From Natribacillus halophilus (GTDB lineage Bacteria; Bacillota; Bacilli; Bacillales; Marinococcaceae), in assembly GCF_900100185.1 (NCBI RefSeq), contig NZ_FNEN01000008.1, positions 1 to 64,000 on the forward strand: a stretch of 64,000 bases of DNA, written 5' to 3'. Of the stretch, positions 1 to 13,528 are shown piece by piece. Within the stretch, counting starts at the first letter, position 1. Each line of letters starts with the position of its first letter. The position numbers and the translations under genes are program-made. A model generated the notes under the pieces. It did not search any database, had not been told where the DNA came from, and worked only from the letters and a program-made list of their open reading frames with translations.

Positions 1-115
1 GATCCCTCTCGGACCTTCTTCGCTTCCGTCTGAGGGTTCAGATTGCTCTTCTGATCCCTCTCGGACCTTCTTCGCTTCCGTCTGAGGGTTCAGATCGCTC
101 TTCTGATTCAGGAGT
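1..115 (-). repeat. 52-bp tandem repeat array D (window edge)
   Basis: Two complete 52-bp units (1-52 and 53-104) differ at a single base, and a third begins at 105 before the pattern decays. The array may continue to the left of the window. Each unit starts GATCCCTCTCGGACC. Read on the minus strand it carries the core TCCGAGAGGGATC, which is shared with arrays near 6.9, 32.4 and 57.3 kb. It lies just downstream of the glycerate kinase gene. Confidence 0.9.
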
Positions 116-150
116 GGCACATTGCACACTTTTCCTTGCGCCAATCCTCA

Positions 151-1281
151 CTACTCATTATAAATTACAGCGATATTTCGCGTGACTTGCTGCAAATACG
201 TCCGGCCATTTTCCATCGCGTCTTGCACGCTGATCACACCCGGAACGAGACTAAAGACCGCGTCTATGCCATGCTCATACACCTCTTCATAGCCTTCCCC
301 GAGCTGGCCGGCCATCGCGATCACAAATGTACCGGTTTCCTTACCTGCCTTCGCCACGCCCACCGGCGTTTTTCCATATGCTGATTGGCCATCGATTTTA
401 CCTTCGCCGGTCACGATTACATCGGCATGACGGGCGGAATCCCGGAAGCCGGTCTCATCCAGCACGAGATCAATGCCGGGTTTGAGCTCAGCATTAAGAT
501 AAGCAAGAAGCGCGTAACCCAATCCGCCTGCTGCCCCGGCACCGGGTGTATCCTTTACATCATGGCCGGTGGTTTCTACGGTTAGTGTATGAAAATGAGC
601 GATAGCGTTATCAAGCCTATGTACCATATCCGCATTCGCTCCTTTTTGCGGGCCGTAGATCGCGCTCGCCCCCTGTTCACCTAATAATGGATTGGTGACA
701 TCACAGGCCACAACGATGTCTGTATTTTCCAGGCGAGCGTCCAGTCCCGAAAGATCAATGGAGCTCAGTTCTTCAAGCCCAACTCCGCCCTTTGCGACCG
801 CTTCACCTTGTTCATTCAAAAGACGCCCCCCAAGAGCTTCAATCATCCCCGCACCGCCATCATTCGTCGCGCTGCCGCCGATGCCGAGAATAATTTTGCG
901 TGCGCCTTGATCAAGAGCTGCCCGTATCATTTCGCCCGTTCCGTAGGTTGACGCCGCGCCAACGTTGCGATCGTGCTCGGCCACATGATCAAGACCCGAG
1001 GCCTGCGCCATCTCCATAATTGCTGTTTTCCCATCAGCCGAAAGCGCGTACGTTGCTTCTACCGGACGGCCATTCGGCCCCTCCACTTGCAAGGTATGAT
1101 AAACGCCGGCCAAATTTGCGGCGAGCGCCTCCATCGTTCCCTCTCCGCCATCTCCCATTGGGATTAAATGATATTCATGCTCGTCACCCGCTTGTTGAAA
1201 GCCTGTCTGAATCGCTTCCGCAGCTTCTCTCGCGCTCATGCTTTCTTTAAAAGAATCCGGTGCGATGATAATGTTTGCCAT
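151..1281 (-). CDS. glxK: Glycerate kinase, GlxK/GarK type
   Basis: The 376-residue product matches the type-I glycerate kinase family in length and sequence. It starts MANIIIAPDSFKESMSA, carries the glycine-rich IPMGDGGEGT motif near residue 45 and IILGIGGSATNDGGAG near residue 135, and contains VACDVTNPLLG and IVTGEGKIDGQS in the C-terminal half. Family enzymes phosphorylate D-glycerate with ATP in the cytoplasm, feeding glyoxylate or sugar-acid breakdown into glycolysis. The start is the ATG at 1281, preceded by AAGGGGGC. The gene stands alone, with no other glycerate-pathway gene beside it, and is followed by repeat array D. The family call is firm; the physiological substrate is inferred. 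Confidence 0.93.
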   Translation of the reverse strand: MANIIIAPDSFKESMSAREAAEAIQTGFQQAGDEHEYHLIPMGDGGEGTMEALAANLAGVYHTLQVEGPNGRPVEATYALSADGKTAIMEMAQASGLDHVAEHDRNVGAASTYGTGEMIRAALDQGARKIILGIGGSATNDGGAGMIEALGGRLLNEQGEAVAKGGVGLEELSSIDLSGLDARLENTDIVVACDVTNPLLGEQGASAIYGPQKGANADMVHRLDNAIAHFHTLTVETTGHDVKDTPGAGAAGGLGYALLAYLNAELKPGIDLVLDETGFRDSARHADVIVTGEGKIDGQSAYGKTPVGVAKAGKETGTFVIAMAGQLGEGYEEVYEHGIDAVFSLVPGVISVQDAMENGRTYLQQVTRNIAVIYNE

Positions 1282-1350
1282 GGGAATGCCCCCTTGTTCG
1301 TTTCTTTAAGCATACAATGATTTGATTATACGGGCAATATGGACGAAACG

Positions 1351-1539
1351 TCACCAAACCAAACTCCAAAAAACGAACCCAATAACAAGAGCGATCCCCA
1401 TAATCACCAGCGTGTGAGCTAATATTTTTCCATATGAAGCCCCTGATTTTATAATATAAGCATGGGCTGCGATGTTTAAAGCCATCAGCAGTATAAAGCA
1501 TAACAGCAATACAAATAATACGACCAGAATCGTATCCAT
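1351..1539 (-). CDS. Small hypothetical membrane protein
   Basis: This encodes 62 residues with two hydrophobic segments: roughly residues 3-25 (rich in L, V and F) and 38-60, ending FVFWSLVW. I do not recognise a family. The ATG at 1539 is the first methionine leading directly into the hydrophobic segment. A TTG at 1545 is better spaced from the AAAGG at about 1555 and may be the true start; the upstream ATG at 1593 lacks a good ribosome site. It is transcribed toward the glycerate kinase gene and may be co-transcribed with it. Nothing beyond membrane location can be inferred. Confidence 0.5.
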   Translation of the reverse strand: MDTILVVLFVLLLCFILLMALNIAAHAYIIKSGASYGKILAHTLVIMGIALVIGFVFWSLVW

Positions 1540-1678
1540 GCTCAATCTAAACAACCTTTCTATGGTAAGCCTTGTGAATAATCTTCCCGACAAAGCGTTT
1601 TAGATAACTTGACGTGAACGAAAAAAAACCTTATTCTAGTTTTAGATACCGTTATCTGCTAGCAGGAGGGACAAAAAA

Positions 1679-1771
1679 ATGGATGTACACTGGATGGCTA
1701 TATTAACAACGGTTCTCGTACTTATTGTCGTGGGATGGTCTGCGTATAATCTCATAGTGGAAAAAAATTAA
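1679..1771 (+). CDS. 30-residue single-span membrane peptide
   Basis: A short open reading frame starts at ATG 1679 behind a near-perfect ribosome site (AGCAGGAGGG at 1661-1670) and ends at TAA 1771. The product begins MDVHWMAILTTVLVLIVVG, forms one predicted transmembrane helix, and ends in a charged tail (VEKN). A rho-independent terminator follows within a few bases, so it looks like an independent monocistronic unit rather than a leader of the CopC-like gene downstream. Strong ribosome site, helix and terminator argue it is translated. No function can be assigned; small membrane peptides often modulate a larger membrane complex. Confidence 0.6.
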   Translation: MDVHWMAILTTVLVLIVVGWSAYNLIVEKN

Positions 1772-1774
1772 GAA

Positions 1775-1810
1775 AAAGCACGAAGAGTGATCACTCTCGT
1801 GTTTTTCTTT
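1775..1810 (+). terminator. Rho-independent terminator after the 30-residue ORF
   Basis: The imperfect inverted repeat CACGAAGAGTGA / TCACTCTCGTG (1779-1801) meets at GATC and is followed by TTTTTCTTTT. It overlaps the upstream in-frame ATG (1787) of the next reading frame, which argues that the CopC-like protein starts further downstream. Confidence 0.8.
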
Positions 1811-1828
1811 TGTGAAGGAGGAAAGATA

Positions 1829-2401
1829 TTGATCTTTATAAAATATCTCACTATTTTGATGACTACCGGTCTCCTATCACTATCATTTATGTCGACATCA
1901 TCTGCGCACTCTTATGTCGAAGATTCTGACCCTGCCGAAGATGCGACGGTCGAAGAAGAGGTGGACACCCTCACGCTCAACTTTGACGCGGGTATCGAAT
2001 CGGCAACGACGGCCACTGTTGTCGATGACGAAGGGGAAGAATATGAGATCGCCGAAGAAAGTGTGGAAAGTCCGGAATACAGTGCTACTCTCACTGAACC
2101 GCTGCCTTCTGGTGATTACATAATCGAATGGGAGGCCCTGGGGGATGATGGACATACAACCGAAGGCGAAGTTGCTTTTTCCGTTGCCGTTGATGAAGAC
2201 GCAACTGAAGATGAAGCCATCGAGCAAGAAACCAATGAAGAAGAGACAACAACGACCGAGGATGATTCCGCCCAAGAAGAAGAAACCGCGGCCGGTGAAA
2301 CGACTGAAGACGACGGTGCGGGTTGGATCATTACCGCCAGTCTTGCTCTCATCATTATCGGTGCGTTAATCTTCTTTATATCTCGCAGGAACAAAGCGTA
2401 A
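1829..2401 (+). CDS. CopC-domain copper-binding protein, membrane anchored
   Basis: From the TTG at 1829, behind AAGGAGG at 1814-1820, the product has 190 residues. Signal peptide residues 1-26 end at SSA, so the mature protein would begin with His27 (HSYVEDSDP), the classic N-terminal copper ligand of CopC. A second conserved His lies in DDGHTTEGEVAFSV. The CopC beta-sandwich covers about residues 27-125. An acidic Glu/Thr-rich linker follows (about 125-160), then a C-terminal membrane helix with an RRNK tail. An ATG at 1787 is in frame but sits in the preceding terminator. It is paired with a CopD-like gene four bases downstream, suggesting copper handling or import at the outer face of the membrane. 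The strongly acidic composition fits a salt-adapted cell surface. Confidence 0.87.
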   Translation: MIFIKYLTILMTTGLLSLSFMSTSSAHSYVEDSDPAEDATVEEEVDTLTLNFDAGIESATTATVVDDEGEEYEIAEESVESPEYSATLTEPLPSGDYIIEWEALGDDGHTTEGEVAFSVAVDEDATEDEAIEQETNEEETTTTEDDSAQEEETAAGETTEDDGAGWIITASLALIIIGALIFFISRRNKA

Positions 2402-2404
2402 AAA

Positions 2405-3508
2405 ATGGTCATCCTTGCCGATGCTGCCCTCTTTCTCGCGCTTTCCCTTTTTGCAGGCATTCATATTCTGGAGGCCATCCCAGCGGACAAACGGCCACGG
2501 TCACGTATTCCGTCTTTTCTCATTCCGGCGCTTACAATCGCGCTGATCGTATTCAGCTTCATCCCCCTCGGTATGATTGCCGAACAGACAGCGGTCGATT
2601 TTTCCGATCCTTTTCCCACGGTACTTGGCACTGTCCTGTTTGAGTTCACCATCGGGCAAGGTTTTATCGCTTTTGTCCTGTTCCTTGCGATCACATTGGT
2701 CGCCCGGTTCACCTTGAAGGAAAAAAGACGCTGGCTGCTCTTGCTCCCTGTCCTCGGCATGATTCTGGCAACAGGATGGAGTTCACATGCGGCGTCTTAT
2801 TCGAACCAAGGTTACCTCTTTGATGTGATTCATGTCGGGGCTGCTGTGTCCTGGACAGGGGTCTTGCTCGTGGTAGGTTTTTTTTCCGTCGGCGAAGACC
2901 GCTGGCTCCGTTTTCTGGATTGGTTTACCCCGTTCGCTTTTACGATGGTACTGCTGTTATTCGCAAGCGGACTGGGAATGCTGACGTTAATCACTCCGGA
3001 GTATACGAACAGCTGGCTGCTTTCCTACGGGCAATGGCAATTACTCAAGCATTTGCTTTTTATCCCGCTCGTTTTTTATGGATTTGCCCACGGCTTTATC
3101 ATGAAAAAAAGACTGGAAACTGGAAAGAAACGTACGCCGCGCTTTTCGCTACAAATGGAAAGTGCCGTGCTTGCGAGTGTCTTCATCGTCACGGCAGTTA
3201 TGGCCGAGCAAGAGCCGCCCCATGAAGTGGCAGCGACATTGGCATTCACCGAACCATCGGGGATCGCGACGCAAATGATCGCAGCAGACTTGCTGCCCGG
3301 TGACGTGGTTACCTGGAGCGCTAGTGTCCCAACCGTTTTACTGGCCGTCGCCGCCATCGCCATCCTTGTCTTTTTCGTCTATAGCGTTGGAAGCGGGCGG
3401 CCCTTCTGGTTAGCGCCGATCTATATTGCCTTGTTCATCGTGACCGCGTATGCAACCATCATGGTTGGCGCCGATGTTGAAACGGCAAGCCATGCCCTTT
3501 TTAAATAA
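2405..3508 (+). CDS. CopD-family copper resistance/import membrane protein
   Basis: This 367-residue polytopic protein has about eight or nine hydrophobic segments. The CopD-like core contains WSSHAASYSNQG and FDVIHVGAAVSWTGVLL, including the conserved His pair of the family. It begins three bases after the stop of the CopC-like gene, so the two form one transcription unit. In Bacillus the related YcnJ protein fuses both domains and is needed for copper uptake; here the domains are split. CopC is thought to deliver copper to CopD for passage across the membrane. Family and operon are clear; import versus resistance is inferred. Confidence 0.85.
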   Translation: MVILADAALFLALSLFAGIHILEAIPADKRPRSRIPSFLIPALTIALIVFSFIPLGMIAEQTAVDFSDPFPTVLGTVLFEFTIGQGFIAFVLFLAITLVARFTLKEKRRWLLLLPVLGMILATGWSSHAASYSNQGYLFDVIHVGAAVSWTGVLLVVGFFSVGEDRWLRFLDWFTPFAFTMVLLLFASGLGMLTLITPEYTNSWLLSYGQWQLLKHLLFIPLVFYGFAHGFIMKKRLETGKKRTPRFSLQMESAVLASVFIVTAVMAEQEPPHEVAATLAFTEPSGIATQMIAADLLPGDVVTWSASVPTVLLAVAAIAILVFFVYSVGSGRPFWLAPIYIALFIVTAYATIMVGADVETASHALFK

Positions 3509-3549
3509 GCCAACCCCTCCAGGCTAAGGAATGGGGTTGGCTTATTTCT
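3504..3549. terminator. Bidirectional terminator between copCD and gatB
   Basis: A perfect stem of about 14 bp (AATAAGCCAACCCC at 3504-3517 with GGGGTTGGCTTATT at 3533-3546) is flanked by T-rich sequence on the plus strand and A-rich sequence on the left. It lies between the convergent copCD and gatCAB units and probably ends both. Confidence 0.9.
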
Positions 3550-3551
3550 TT

Positions 3552-4985
3552 TCAGCGAGCATCGATACCTTCTTGAATCAGCTTGTTCACGACTTGCGGA
3601 TTGGCTTTTCCTTTTGTCGCCTTCATCGTCTGTCCGACGAGGAAACCGAAAGCTTTATCCTTGCCGTTTTTAAAGTCTTCGATCGATTGCTGGTTTTCAT
3701 CTAAAATACCCTCGACGATGGACTTCAGCTCATCTTCATCGGAAATTTGCACGAGCCCTTGATCCTTGACGATCTGCTCAGGGCTGCCGCCCTCTTCGAT
3801 TAACGTCTTGAACACGGTTTTGGCAATTTTACTCGAGATCGTTCCTTTTTCGATCAAGGCGATCAACTCAGCCAGTCCCGCCGGCGTCATGGCCACATCT
3901 TCGAGCTCTAAATGGTTGGCGTTCAAGTGGGCATTCACTTCCCCCATCATCCAGTTGGCGGCCTGCTTCGCGTCAGCCCCTTCGGCAACGGTCTCCTCGA
4001 AAAAGTCCGCGCTCGCTTTTGCCTGCGTTAGAACACCGGCATCATATTCAGGAATCTCCCATTCCGAAATATAACGGCTGCGCCTTTCATCAGGGAGTTC
4101 AGGGATCTCTCTTGCAATCCTTCCCTGCCATTCTTCGTCGATGAAAAGATGCACAAGATCCGGTTCCGGAAAATAGCGATAATCATCGGAGCCTTCCTTG
4201 ACACGCATGAGGACTGTTTCTTTGCGTTCGTCATTCCAGCGGCGCGTCTCTTGCAATAGTTCCTTGCCGGCCTGGAGTTCTTCAGCTTGCCTTTTTTCTT
4301 CAAAAGCGAGGCCTTTTTGTACGTTGGCAAACGAATTCAGGTTTTTCAGTTCCGTTTTGATGCCGAATTCTTCCTGACCCACCGGTCGTAAAGAAATGTT
4401 CGCATCACAACGCAGCGAGCCTTCTTCCATTTTACAATCGGACACTTCTGTATACTGCAGAATCGCTTTTAATTTTTCCAAATAAGCGTGTGCTTCTTCC
4501 GGCGTGCGGATATCAGGCTCGGAGACGATCTCGATGAGCGGCGTTCCCACGCGGTTAAAATCCACAAGCGAAGCATGGGCATCTTCATCATGCGTCAGTT
4601 TGCCCGCGTCTTCTTCCAAATGAATACGGGTAATCCCGATCGATTTCATCTCGCCGTCTACTTCAATATCAATCGAACCATGCTCGCCGACGGGTTGATC
4701 GAATTGCGAGATCTGGTACGCTTTCGGGTTGTCCGGATAAAAATAGTTTTTGCGGTCAAATTTCGTCTGTTCGGATATGGAACAATTTGTAGCCAAGCCT
4801 GCTTTAACCGCATAATCGACGGCGCGTTTATTAAGTACCGGCAAAACACCCGGATGTCCGAGGCAGATCGGACAGGTTTTGGTATTCGGCGGTTCTCCGA
4901 AAGACGTGGAACAAGCGCAAAAAATCTTCGTATCCGTTTTTAGTTCGGCGTGCACTTCCAGGCCGATAATCGTCTCGTATTCCAT
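3552..4985 (-). CDS. gatB: Aspartyl/glutamyl-tRNA amidotransferase subunit B
   Basis: The 477-residue product has the GatB signature at its start ([17 protein letters not shown]), zinc-type cysteines CPICLGHPG near residue 40, and the C-terminal YqeY/GatB tail ending [11 protein letters not shown]. GatB binds misacylated Glu-tRNA(Gln) or Asp-tRNA(Asn) and activates the acyl group for amidation with ammonia channelled from GatA. It is the last gene of a gatC-gatA-gatB unit and starts 14 bases after gatA. Length and motifs are full family size. Confidence 0.98.
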   Translation of the reverse strand: MEYETIIGLEVHAELKTDTKIFCACSTSFGEPPNTKTCPICLGHPGVLPVLNKRAVDYAVKAGLATNCSISEQTKFDRKNYFYPDNPKAYQISQFDQPVGEHGSIDIEVDGEMKSIGITRIHLEEDAGKLTHDEDAHASLVDFNRVGTPLIEIVSEPDIRTPEEAHAYLEKLKAILQYTEVSDCKMEEGSLRCDANISLRPVGQEEFGIKTELKNLNSFANVQKGLAFEEKRQAEELQAGKELLQETRRWNDERKETVLMRVKEGSDDYRYFPEPDLVHLFIDEEWQGRIAREIPELPDERRSRYISEWEIPEYDAGVLTQAKASADFFEETVAEGADAKQAANWMMGEVNAHLNANHLELEDVAMTPAGLAELIALIEKGTISSKIAKTVFKTLIEEGGSPEQIVKDQGLVQISDEDELKSIVEGILDENQQSIEDFKNGKDKAFGFLVGQTMKATKGKANPQVVNKLIQEGIDAR

Positions 4986-4999
4986 AGGTTGGACCCCCT

Positions 5000-6451
5000 T
5001 TATAACAGCGGTTTTTCCTTGTAATGGCCTGTTTCCTGTTCATATGCGTGGGCGACACGATAAAGAATTCGCTCTTCGAACGGTTTGCCGATCAATTGCA
5101 TCCCGACGGGCAAGCCGTTTGAAAAGCCGCATGGTACGGAAACGGAAGGGTTTCCGGACAGATTGACTGGGATTGTCAGGACATCATTCAGATACATCGT
5201 AAGCGGATCATCCTTTTGTTCCCCGATTTTAAACGCGGTCGTCGGTGCTGTCGGCCCAAGAATGACATCATAGCTGTGCAAAACGTGATTGAAATCTTCG
5301 CGAATCAACGTCCGCACCTTTTGCGCTTTTTTATAGTAGGCGTCGTAATAGCCGGAACTAAGGGCAAACGTACCCAGCATAATGCGGCGTTTGACTTCGT
5401 CACCAAAGCCTTCACTTCGCGACTTCTTATAGACGTCCATTAAATCACCGTCACCTTTGCGGACACCGTAACGAATGCCGTCAAATCGCGCCAGGTTCGC
5501 GGACGCTTCCGATGACGCCAGCAAATAATAGGCAGCCACCGCGTAGTTTGCATTTGGTAAAGACACTTCTTCACAGGAAGCGCCCAGGCTTTCCAACGTA
5601 CGGATCGCCGATTGGATTTGTTCTTTGACACCGGCTTCAACGCCTTCTTCCATAAATTCTTTCGGCACGGCGATTCTCATACCGTTAATATTGCCTTCCA
5701 GGGCGGAAAGATAATCCGGCACATCGACGTCAACGGATGTCGAATCATGAGGATCATGGCCGGCAATCTCCTGCAGGACATAGGCATTATCTTCCACCGT
5801 GCGGGTGAGCGGTCCGATTTGATCCAGCGAAGAAGCAAACGCCACGAGCCCGAAGCGTGACACCCTCCCATATGTAGGTTTCAAGCCAACAACGCCGCAA
5901 AAAGACGCGGGTTGACGTATGGAGCCGCCGGTGTCCGAGCCCAGGGCAAACGGCACTTCGCCCGCGGCGACCGCGGCCGCAGATCCCCCGCTTGAACCGC
6001 CGGGAACACGGTCGGTAGCCCAAGGATTTTTCGTACTGTAATAGCCGGAATTTTCGTTGGAGGATCCCATTGCGAACTCGTCCATGTTCAACTTCCCGAC
6101 GGTGACGATGTTTTGTTCATTCAGTCGTTCCATAACGGTGGCATCCTGTACAGGCTCAAAATTGTCGAGCAGTTGACTGGCGCATGTCGTTTTAAGTCCT
6201 GCCGTCAAAATATTGTCCTTAATGCCCGCCGGGATGCCGAATAACGGTTGCTCGCTCCCTTGATCCACCTGCTCATCAAGTGCTCGGGCTTTTTCCATGG
6301 CTCTTTCTTCATCGAGGGTGAGGAAAGCCTGCACGGAATCATCGACGTCCCGAATTTTTTGATAGGTATTTTCCGTAAGCTCAGATACCTTTACGTCTTT
6401 ATTTTTAATCTTCGTATGCAAAGACGCGATCGTTTCATCCATAAATGACAT
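5000..6451 (-). CDS. gatA: Aspartyl/glutamyl-tRNA amidotransferase subunit A
   Basis: Starting at ATG 6451 ([10 protein letters not shown]) behind GAGGAGTGA, the product has 483 residues. An upstream in-frame extension to 6517 overlaps gatC and lacks a ribosome site. The amidase-signature triad is visible: Lys78 in GIPAGIKDN, Ser153 in [11 protein letters not shown], and nucleophile Ser177 in [14 protein letters not shown], matching positions in characterised GatA proteins. GatA hydrolyses glutamine and passes ammonia to GatB. It sits between gatC (13-base gap) and gatB. Confidence 0.98.
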   Translation of the reverse strand: MSFMDETIASLHTKIKNKDVKVSELTENTYQKIRDVDDSVQAFLTLDEERAMEKARALDEQVDQGSEQPLFGIPAGIKDNILTAGLKTTCASQLLDNFEPVQDATVMERLNEQNIVTVGKLNMDEFAMGSSNENSGYYSTKNPWATDRVPGGSSGGSAAAVAAGEVPFALGSDTGGSIRQPASFCGVVGLKPTYGRVSRFGLVAFASSLDQIGPLTRTVEDNAYVLQEIAGHDPHDSTSVDVDVPDYLSALEGNINGMRIAVPKEFMEEGVEAGVKEQIQSAIRTLESLGASCEEVSLPNANYAVAAYYLLASSEASANLARFDGIRYGVRKGDGDLMDVYKKSRSEGFGDEVKRRIMLGTFALSSGYYDAYYKKAQKVRTLIREDFNHVLHSYDVILGPTAPTTAFKIGEQKDDPLTMYLNDVLTIPVNLSGNPSVSVPCGFSNGLPVGMQLIGKPFEERILYRVAHAYEQETGHYKEKPLL

Positions 6452-6464
6452 GACGTTCACTCCT

Positions 6465-6755
6465 CTAGTCCAGGACAGATGGCACTTCGATTTGTCCATC
6501 TTTTGACGCTGGCGCATTTTTTAGCACATCTTCTCGGTCCAGTGACGGGCGCGCATCATCTTCACGCAAGACATTACGTACACCCATCACGTGTGTCGTA
6601 GGCTCCACGTCTTCGGTGTTCAGTTCGTTGAGACGCTCCGCGTATGTGATAATCTCCCCCATATGTTTCGCGAACGTTTTCATTTCCTCTTCTGTGAACG
6701 TTAAACGGGCAAGGTCCGCCACGTGTTCAACTTGTTCTCTTGAAACCTCGGTCAA
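6465..6755 (-). CDS. gatC: Aspartyl/glutamyl-tRNA amidotransferase subunit C
   Basis: This 96-residue protein has the typical GatC sequence: [17 protein letters not shown] at the N terminus, [15 protein letters not shown] in the middle, and a C-terminal [20 protein letters not shown] segment. GatC has no catalytic site; it wraps around and stabilises GatA and GatB. It is the first gene of gatCAB. Repeat array A lies between it and the upstream camS gene, so gatCAB either reads through that array from camS or has its own promoter between about 6760 and 6900. Confidence 0.97.
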   Translation of the reverse strand: MTEVSREQVEHVADLARLTFTEEEMKTFAKHMGEIITYAERLNELNTEDVEPTTHVMGVRNVLREDDARPSLDREDVLKNAPASKDGQIEVPSVLD

Positions 6756-6900
6756 CTCTATTCACCTCTCATTCAACTCTTGGATAATCATATCAAAACA
6801 GATAGGCGCGGGCAAAAAAAACCTCCCGCGCCCCCTAGGTAAAATCAGCGCGTCGTCCTTCCGCCTTATGAGAGGGTGCAACATGCTAAGATTCGACCGT

Positions 6901-7185
6901 TTTCATACCCCAAAGGCTAAGCGGATCACTCCGTGAGGGATGATTCGGCCCGTTTCATACCCCAAAGGCTGAGCGGACCACTCCGCGAGGGATGATTCGG
7001 GCGGTTTCATACCCCAAAGGCTAAGCATATCACTCCGTGAGGGATGACTCGACCGGTTTCATACCCCAAAAGCTAAGCGGACCGCTCCGTGAGGGATGAT
7101 TCGACCGGTTCCATACCCCAAAAGCTAAGCGGATCACTCCGCGAGGGATGACTCGACCGGTTTTCATACCCCAAAAGCTGAGCCC
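6901..7185 (+). repeat. 52-bp tandem repeat array A
   Basis: Five full units begin at 6901, 6953, 7005, 7057 and 7109, exactly 52 bp apart, with a partial sixth from 7161. Each begins TTTCATACCCCAAA and contains CTCCG(T/C)GAGGGATGA, a pseudo-palindrome pairing the CCCC of the left half with GAGGG of the right half. Units differ from each other by a few substitutions. The array fills the gap between camS and gatC, and open frames crossing it merely translate the repeat. Confidence 0.95.
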
Positions 7186-7201
7186 CCGCCCCCGCGCTCC
7201 T

Positions 7202-8419
7202 TCATTCATAAATATGCACATTAGCCTCTTCACCGGCATCTCTTGTAATCAGCGCTTCCGGTTGATCATTGGAGGTAATCGTGATGGAAATATCAATGTC
7301 CGTTTGAAAATGTTCTTCCATCTCACTTGCCGCTTGCTGGGTCACTGCGATCGTCTCCATTTGACTCTGGAAACGAATGGGTACCTGAATCGTCAGGCTG
7401 CTCAGCTCGTTGTTTTGATAATACCCACGGGCGGTGACGCCGATATGGTTACTAAAATAACTGTTTAACGCATCGGCGAACTGGGTAAAGCGCTCGGTAT
7501 CTTCAGGGACGCTATCAGATGCTTGATCAGATGGAAAAAAATAATAGTCTTCGCTCAACGAATCCCAACCGCCAAGATCGCTTCCTGCCTCAGCCGTTGC
7601 CGTTGCGATGAATTCACCCGGCGTCGTCGAGTTACGCGGCGCCTCCCGAAACAGGGCCACGACGATCGGCACATCATTCAACATCCCTTCTTCCCGTTCC
7701 TCGGCACGCAGACGGGAGACAACTTCTTCGCCCATTTCCTCACCTGCTTCCAGGGCCTCTTCTTCAGAAATGGTCTCATCCATCCACGGCCCATAGCTAC
7801 CGTCATCGTTTTGCTCGCGGAAATAATAGATGCTGTTTAAAGAGAGCGCGACGGAGACGCCTGCTAATTGCAAATCGCCGTCATCATTTTCAACGTGATA
7901 ATTCTGCTCGATGATATGGGAGAGAATACATGGATTATTGCTATGTTGCTCTTCAAAACCATCCCCATCTCCCAGCTCGGGATTAAGGCCAAGCCCTGCG
8001 TTTTCCTCTTCCTCGTCATCATCGTCCGGTTCCTGGTAGCGCGCCAACCAGTTATCTAAATCATTATTATCGATAAATTGCCCTTCCTGAAAAAAATAAT
8101 CCTCCGGTTGAAACGTCTCTGAAGAGATTTCACTCAGGCCGACTTCCAGTCTTTCCAGATCGACACGATTATAAGCCGCTCCCGAATAACACCCCTCCCC
8201 TGATCGATATCCCCTGCCCTCCCCGGGGTCATACTGCCCATCCGGGAATATATTACGGTAAAAGTCCGACAAAGTGGGCACGGGCTCCCCTACATCAGTC
8301 TCTTCTTGTTGCTCATCTTCCTCGCTGTCTACGGTTTCCTCTGCCGTTTCCTGTTCAAATAGTTCCGCGCAGCCCGAAAGGATGATAACCGTACATAAGC
8401 ATACGATCATCCACCTCAT
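7202..8419 (-). CDS. camS: CamS-family sex pheromone-type lipoprotein (YerH)
   Basis: From ATG 8419, behind AAAGGGGGGAG, the product has 405 residues and begins MRWMIVCLCTVIILSGC. That is a short lipoprotein signal with the lipobox LSGC, so Cys17 should be lipidated. A GTG start at 8443 is possible but less well placed. A very acidic linker follows, then the CamS domain (YRNIFPDGQYDPGEGRGY near residue 60, followed by GAAYNRVDLERLEVGL). CamS homologues are surface lipoproteins whose signal peptides can yield staph-type cAM373 pheromone peptides; their core role in Bacillus is unknown. Position between ligA and gatC is conserved in Bacillaceae. Confidence 0.93.
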   Translation of the reverse strand: MRWMIVCLCTVIILSGCAELFEQETAEETVDSEEDEQQEETDVGEPVPTLSDFYRNIFPDGQYDPGEGRGYRSGEGCYSGAAYNRVDLERLEVGLSEISSETFQPEDYFFQEGQFIDNNDLDNWLARYQEPDDDDEEEENAGLGLNPELGDGDGFEEQHSNNPCILSHIIEQNYHVENDDGDLQLAGVSVALSLNSIYYFREQNDDGSYGPWMDETISEEEALEAGEEMGEEVVSRLRAEEREEGMLNDVPIVVALFREAPRNSTTPGEFIATATAEAGSDLGGWDSLSEDYYFFPSDQASDSVPEDTERFTQFADALNSYFSNHIGVTARGYYQNNELSSLTIQVPIRFQSQMETIAVTQQAASEMEEHFQTDIDISITITSNDQPEALITRDAGEEANVHIYE

Positions 8420-8446
8420 CCATCTCCCCCCTTTCCGGAACACTCG

Positions 8447-12641
<4,195 letters not shown>

Positions 12642-12654
12642 CGTACGCACATCC

Positions 12655-13368
12655 TTAGCGCAATTTCCCTTGCCTGGTCGTTTCCTTGACAACATTCACC
12701 GTTTTTAAAGCTTCTTCCTTATCTTCATAAATCGCGTTTCCCACGATGACCGTATCGGCCCATGTTGCTATTTCAGCGGCTTGTTCCGGCGTCTGGATAC
12801 CACCGCCGTAAAACAGTTGAGCCTCCTCAAGGATTTGACTCACTTTTTTCAAAACATCTACGTTTCCATATGTACCGCTATATTCAAGATAAAAGATAGG
12901 CATACGCAAAACACTTTCCGAAAAGCGGGAAAAGGCCACGATATCATCCAAATCCAGGGCAGCGTCCGCGTTTGTTCGTCGGGCGGCACTGGAATCACGG
13001 TTTAGGATGCAGTATCCTTCTCCGATGACCTCGGCCGTTTTCAGAAATTGACCGTGTGCTTTTAAAGCTTGTTGATGGAGGCCGCTAATATAGGCTGGAT
13101 TGTGCGCATTCAAGACAACCGGAATGAAATACGCATCAAACCCCGGGGAAAGTGACTCGAGTTCTGTCACTTCCAGCACACACGGCACGGAAAACCGCCG
13201 GACAGCCGCCAAGCATTCCGTGACATTGTCTATCGTCGCCCCCTCGGTTCCTCCAACGATAATTGCGTCTGTTCCCGACTCACAAATATCCGCGATCCAT
13301 CTTTCGGATAACGGCCTGGCCGGATCAATCTTAAACGCGTGCCGCCAGGATTTTATCTCTTCCAACAT
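12655..13368 (-). CDS. pcrB: Heptaprenylglyceryl phosphate synthase
   Basis: The 237-residue TIM-barrel protein has the PcrB signature: [20 protein letters not shown] at residues 13-32, [24 protein letters not shown], and a phosphate-binding end [13 protein letters not shown]. PcrB of Bacillaceae transfers a heptaprenyl group to glycerol-1-phosphate to make an archaeal-type ether lipid. It heads the pcrB-pcrA-ligA-camS operon, and upstream of 13368 lies only about 160 bp before the divergent yitT-like gene. Confidence 0.96.
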   Translation of the reverse strand: MLEEIKSWRHAFKIDPARPLSERWIADICESGTDAIIVGGTEGATIDNVTECLAAVRRFSVPCVLEVTELESLSPGFDAYFIPVVLNAHNPAYISGLHQQALKAHGQFLKTAEVIGEGYCILNRDSSAARRTNADAALDLDDIVAFSRFSESVLRMPIFYLEYSGTYGNVDVLKKVSQILEEAQLFYGGGIQTPEQAAEIATWADTVIVGNAIYEDKEEALKTVNVVKETTRQGKLR

Positions 13369-13528
13369 TGAAAAAGCCTCCGCTTCGTGAAAACAAGCTC
13401 TTCACCTTTTAATTATAGCAGAAATCGATGATATTCTTAAGCCGGAAAAGGCAAGCATCTTCGTTCCTGTCAATTTTTAAGATTAGCAATCACCGAAAGA
13501 GGTTATACCTATAAAAGGTGATGTTGTT

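Noticed and set aside
1898-2275. 125-residue antisense ORF inside the CopC-like gene
   Set aside because: It is a shadow frame caused by acidic codons (GAA/GAT) of copC; no ribosome site and arginine/phenylalanine-rich nonsense composition.
7030-7239. 69-residue minus-strand ORF with repeated SFWGMK peptides
   Set aside because: It only translates repeat array A; the 52-bp period is not a multiple of three, so the repeated peptide appears irregularly, and there is no ribosome site.
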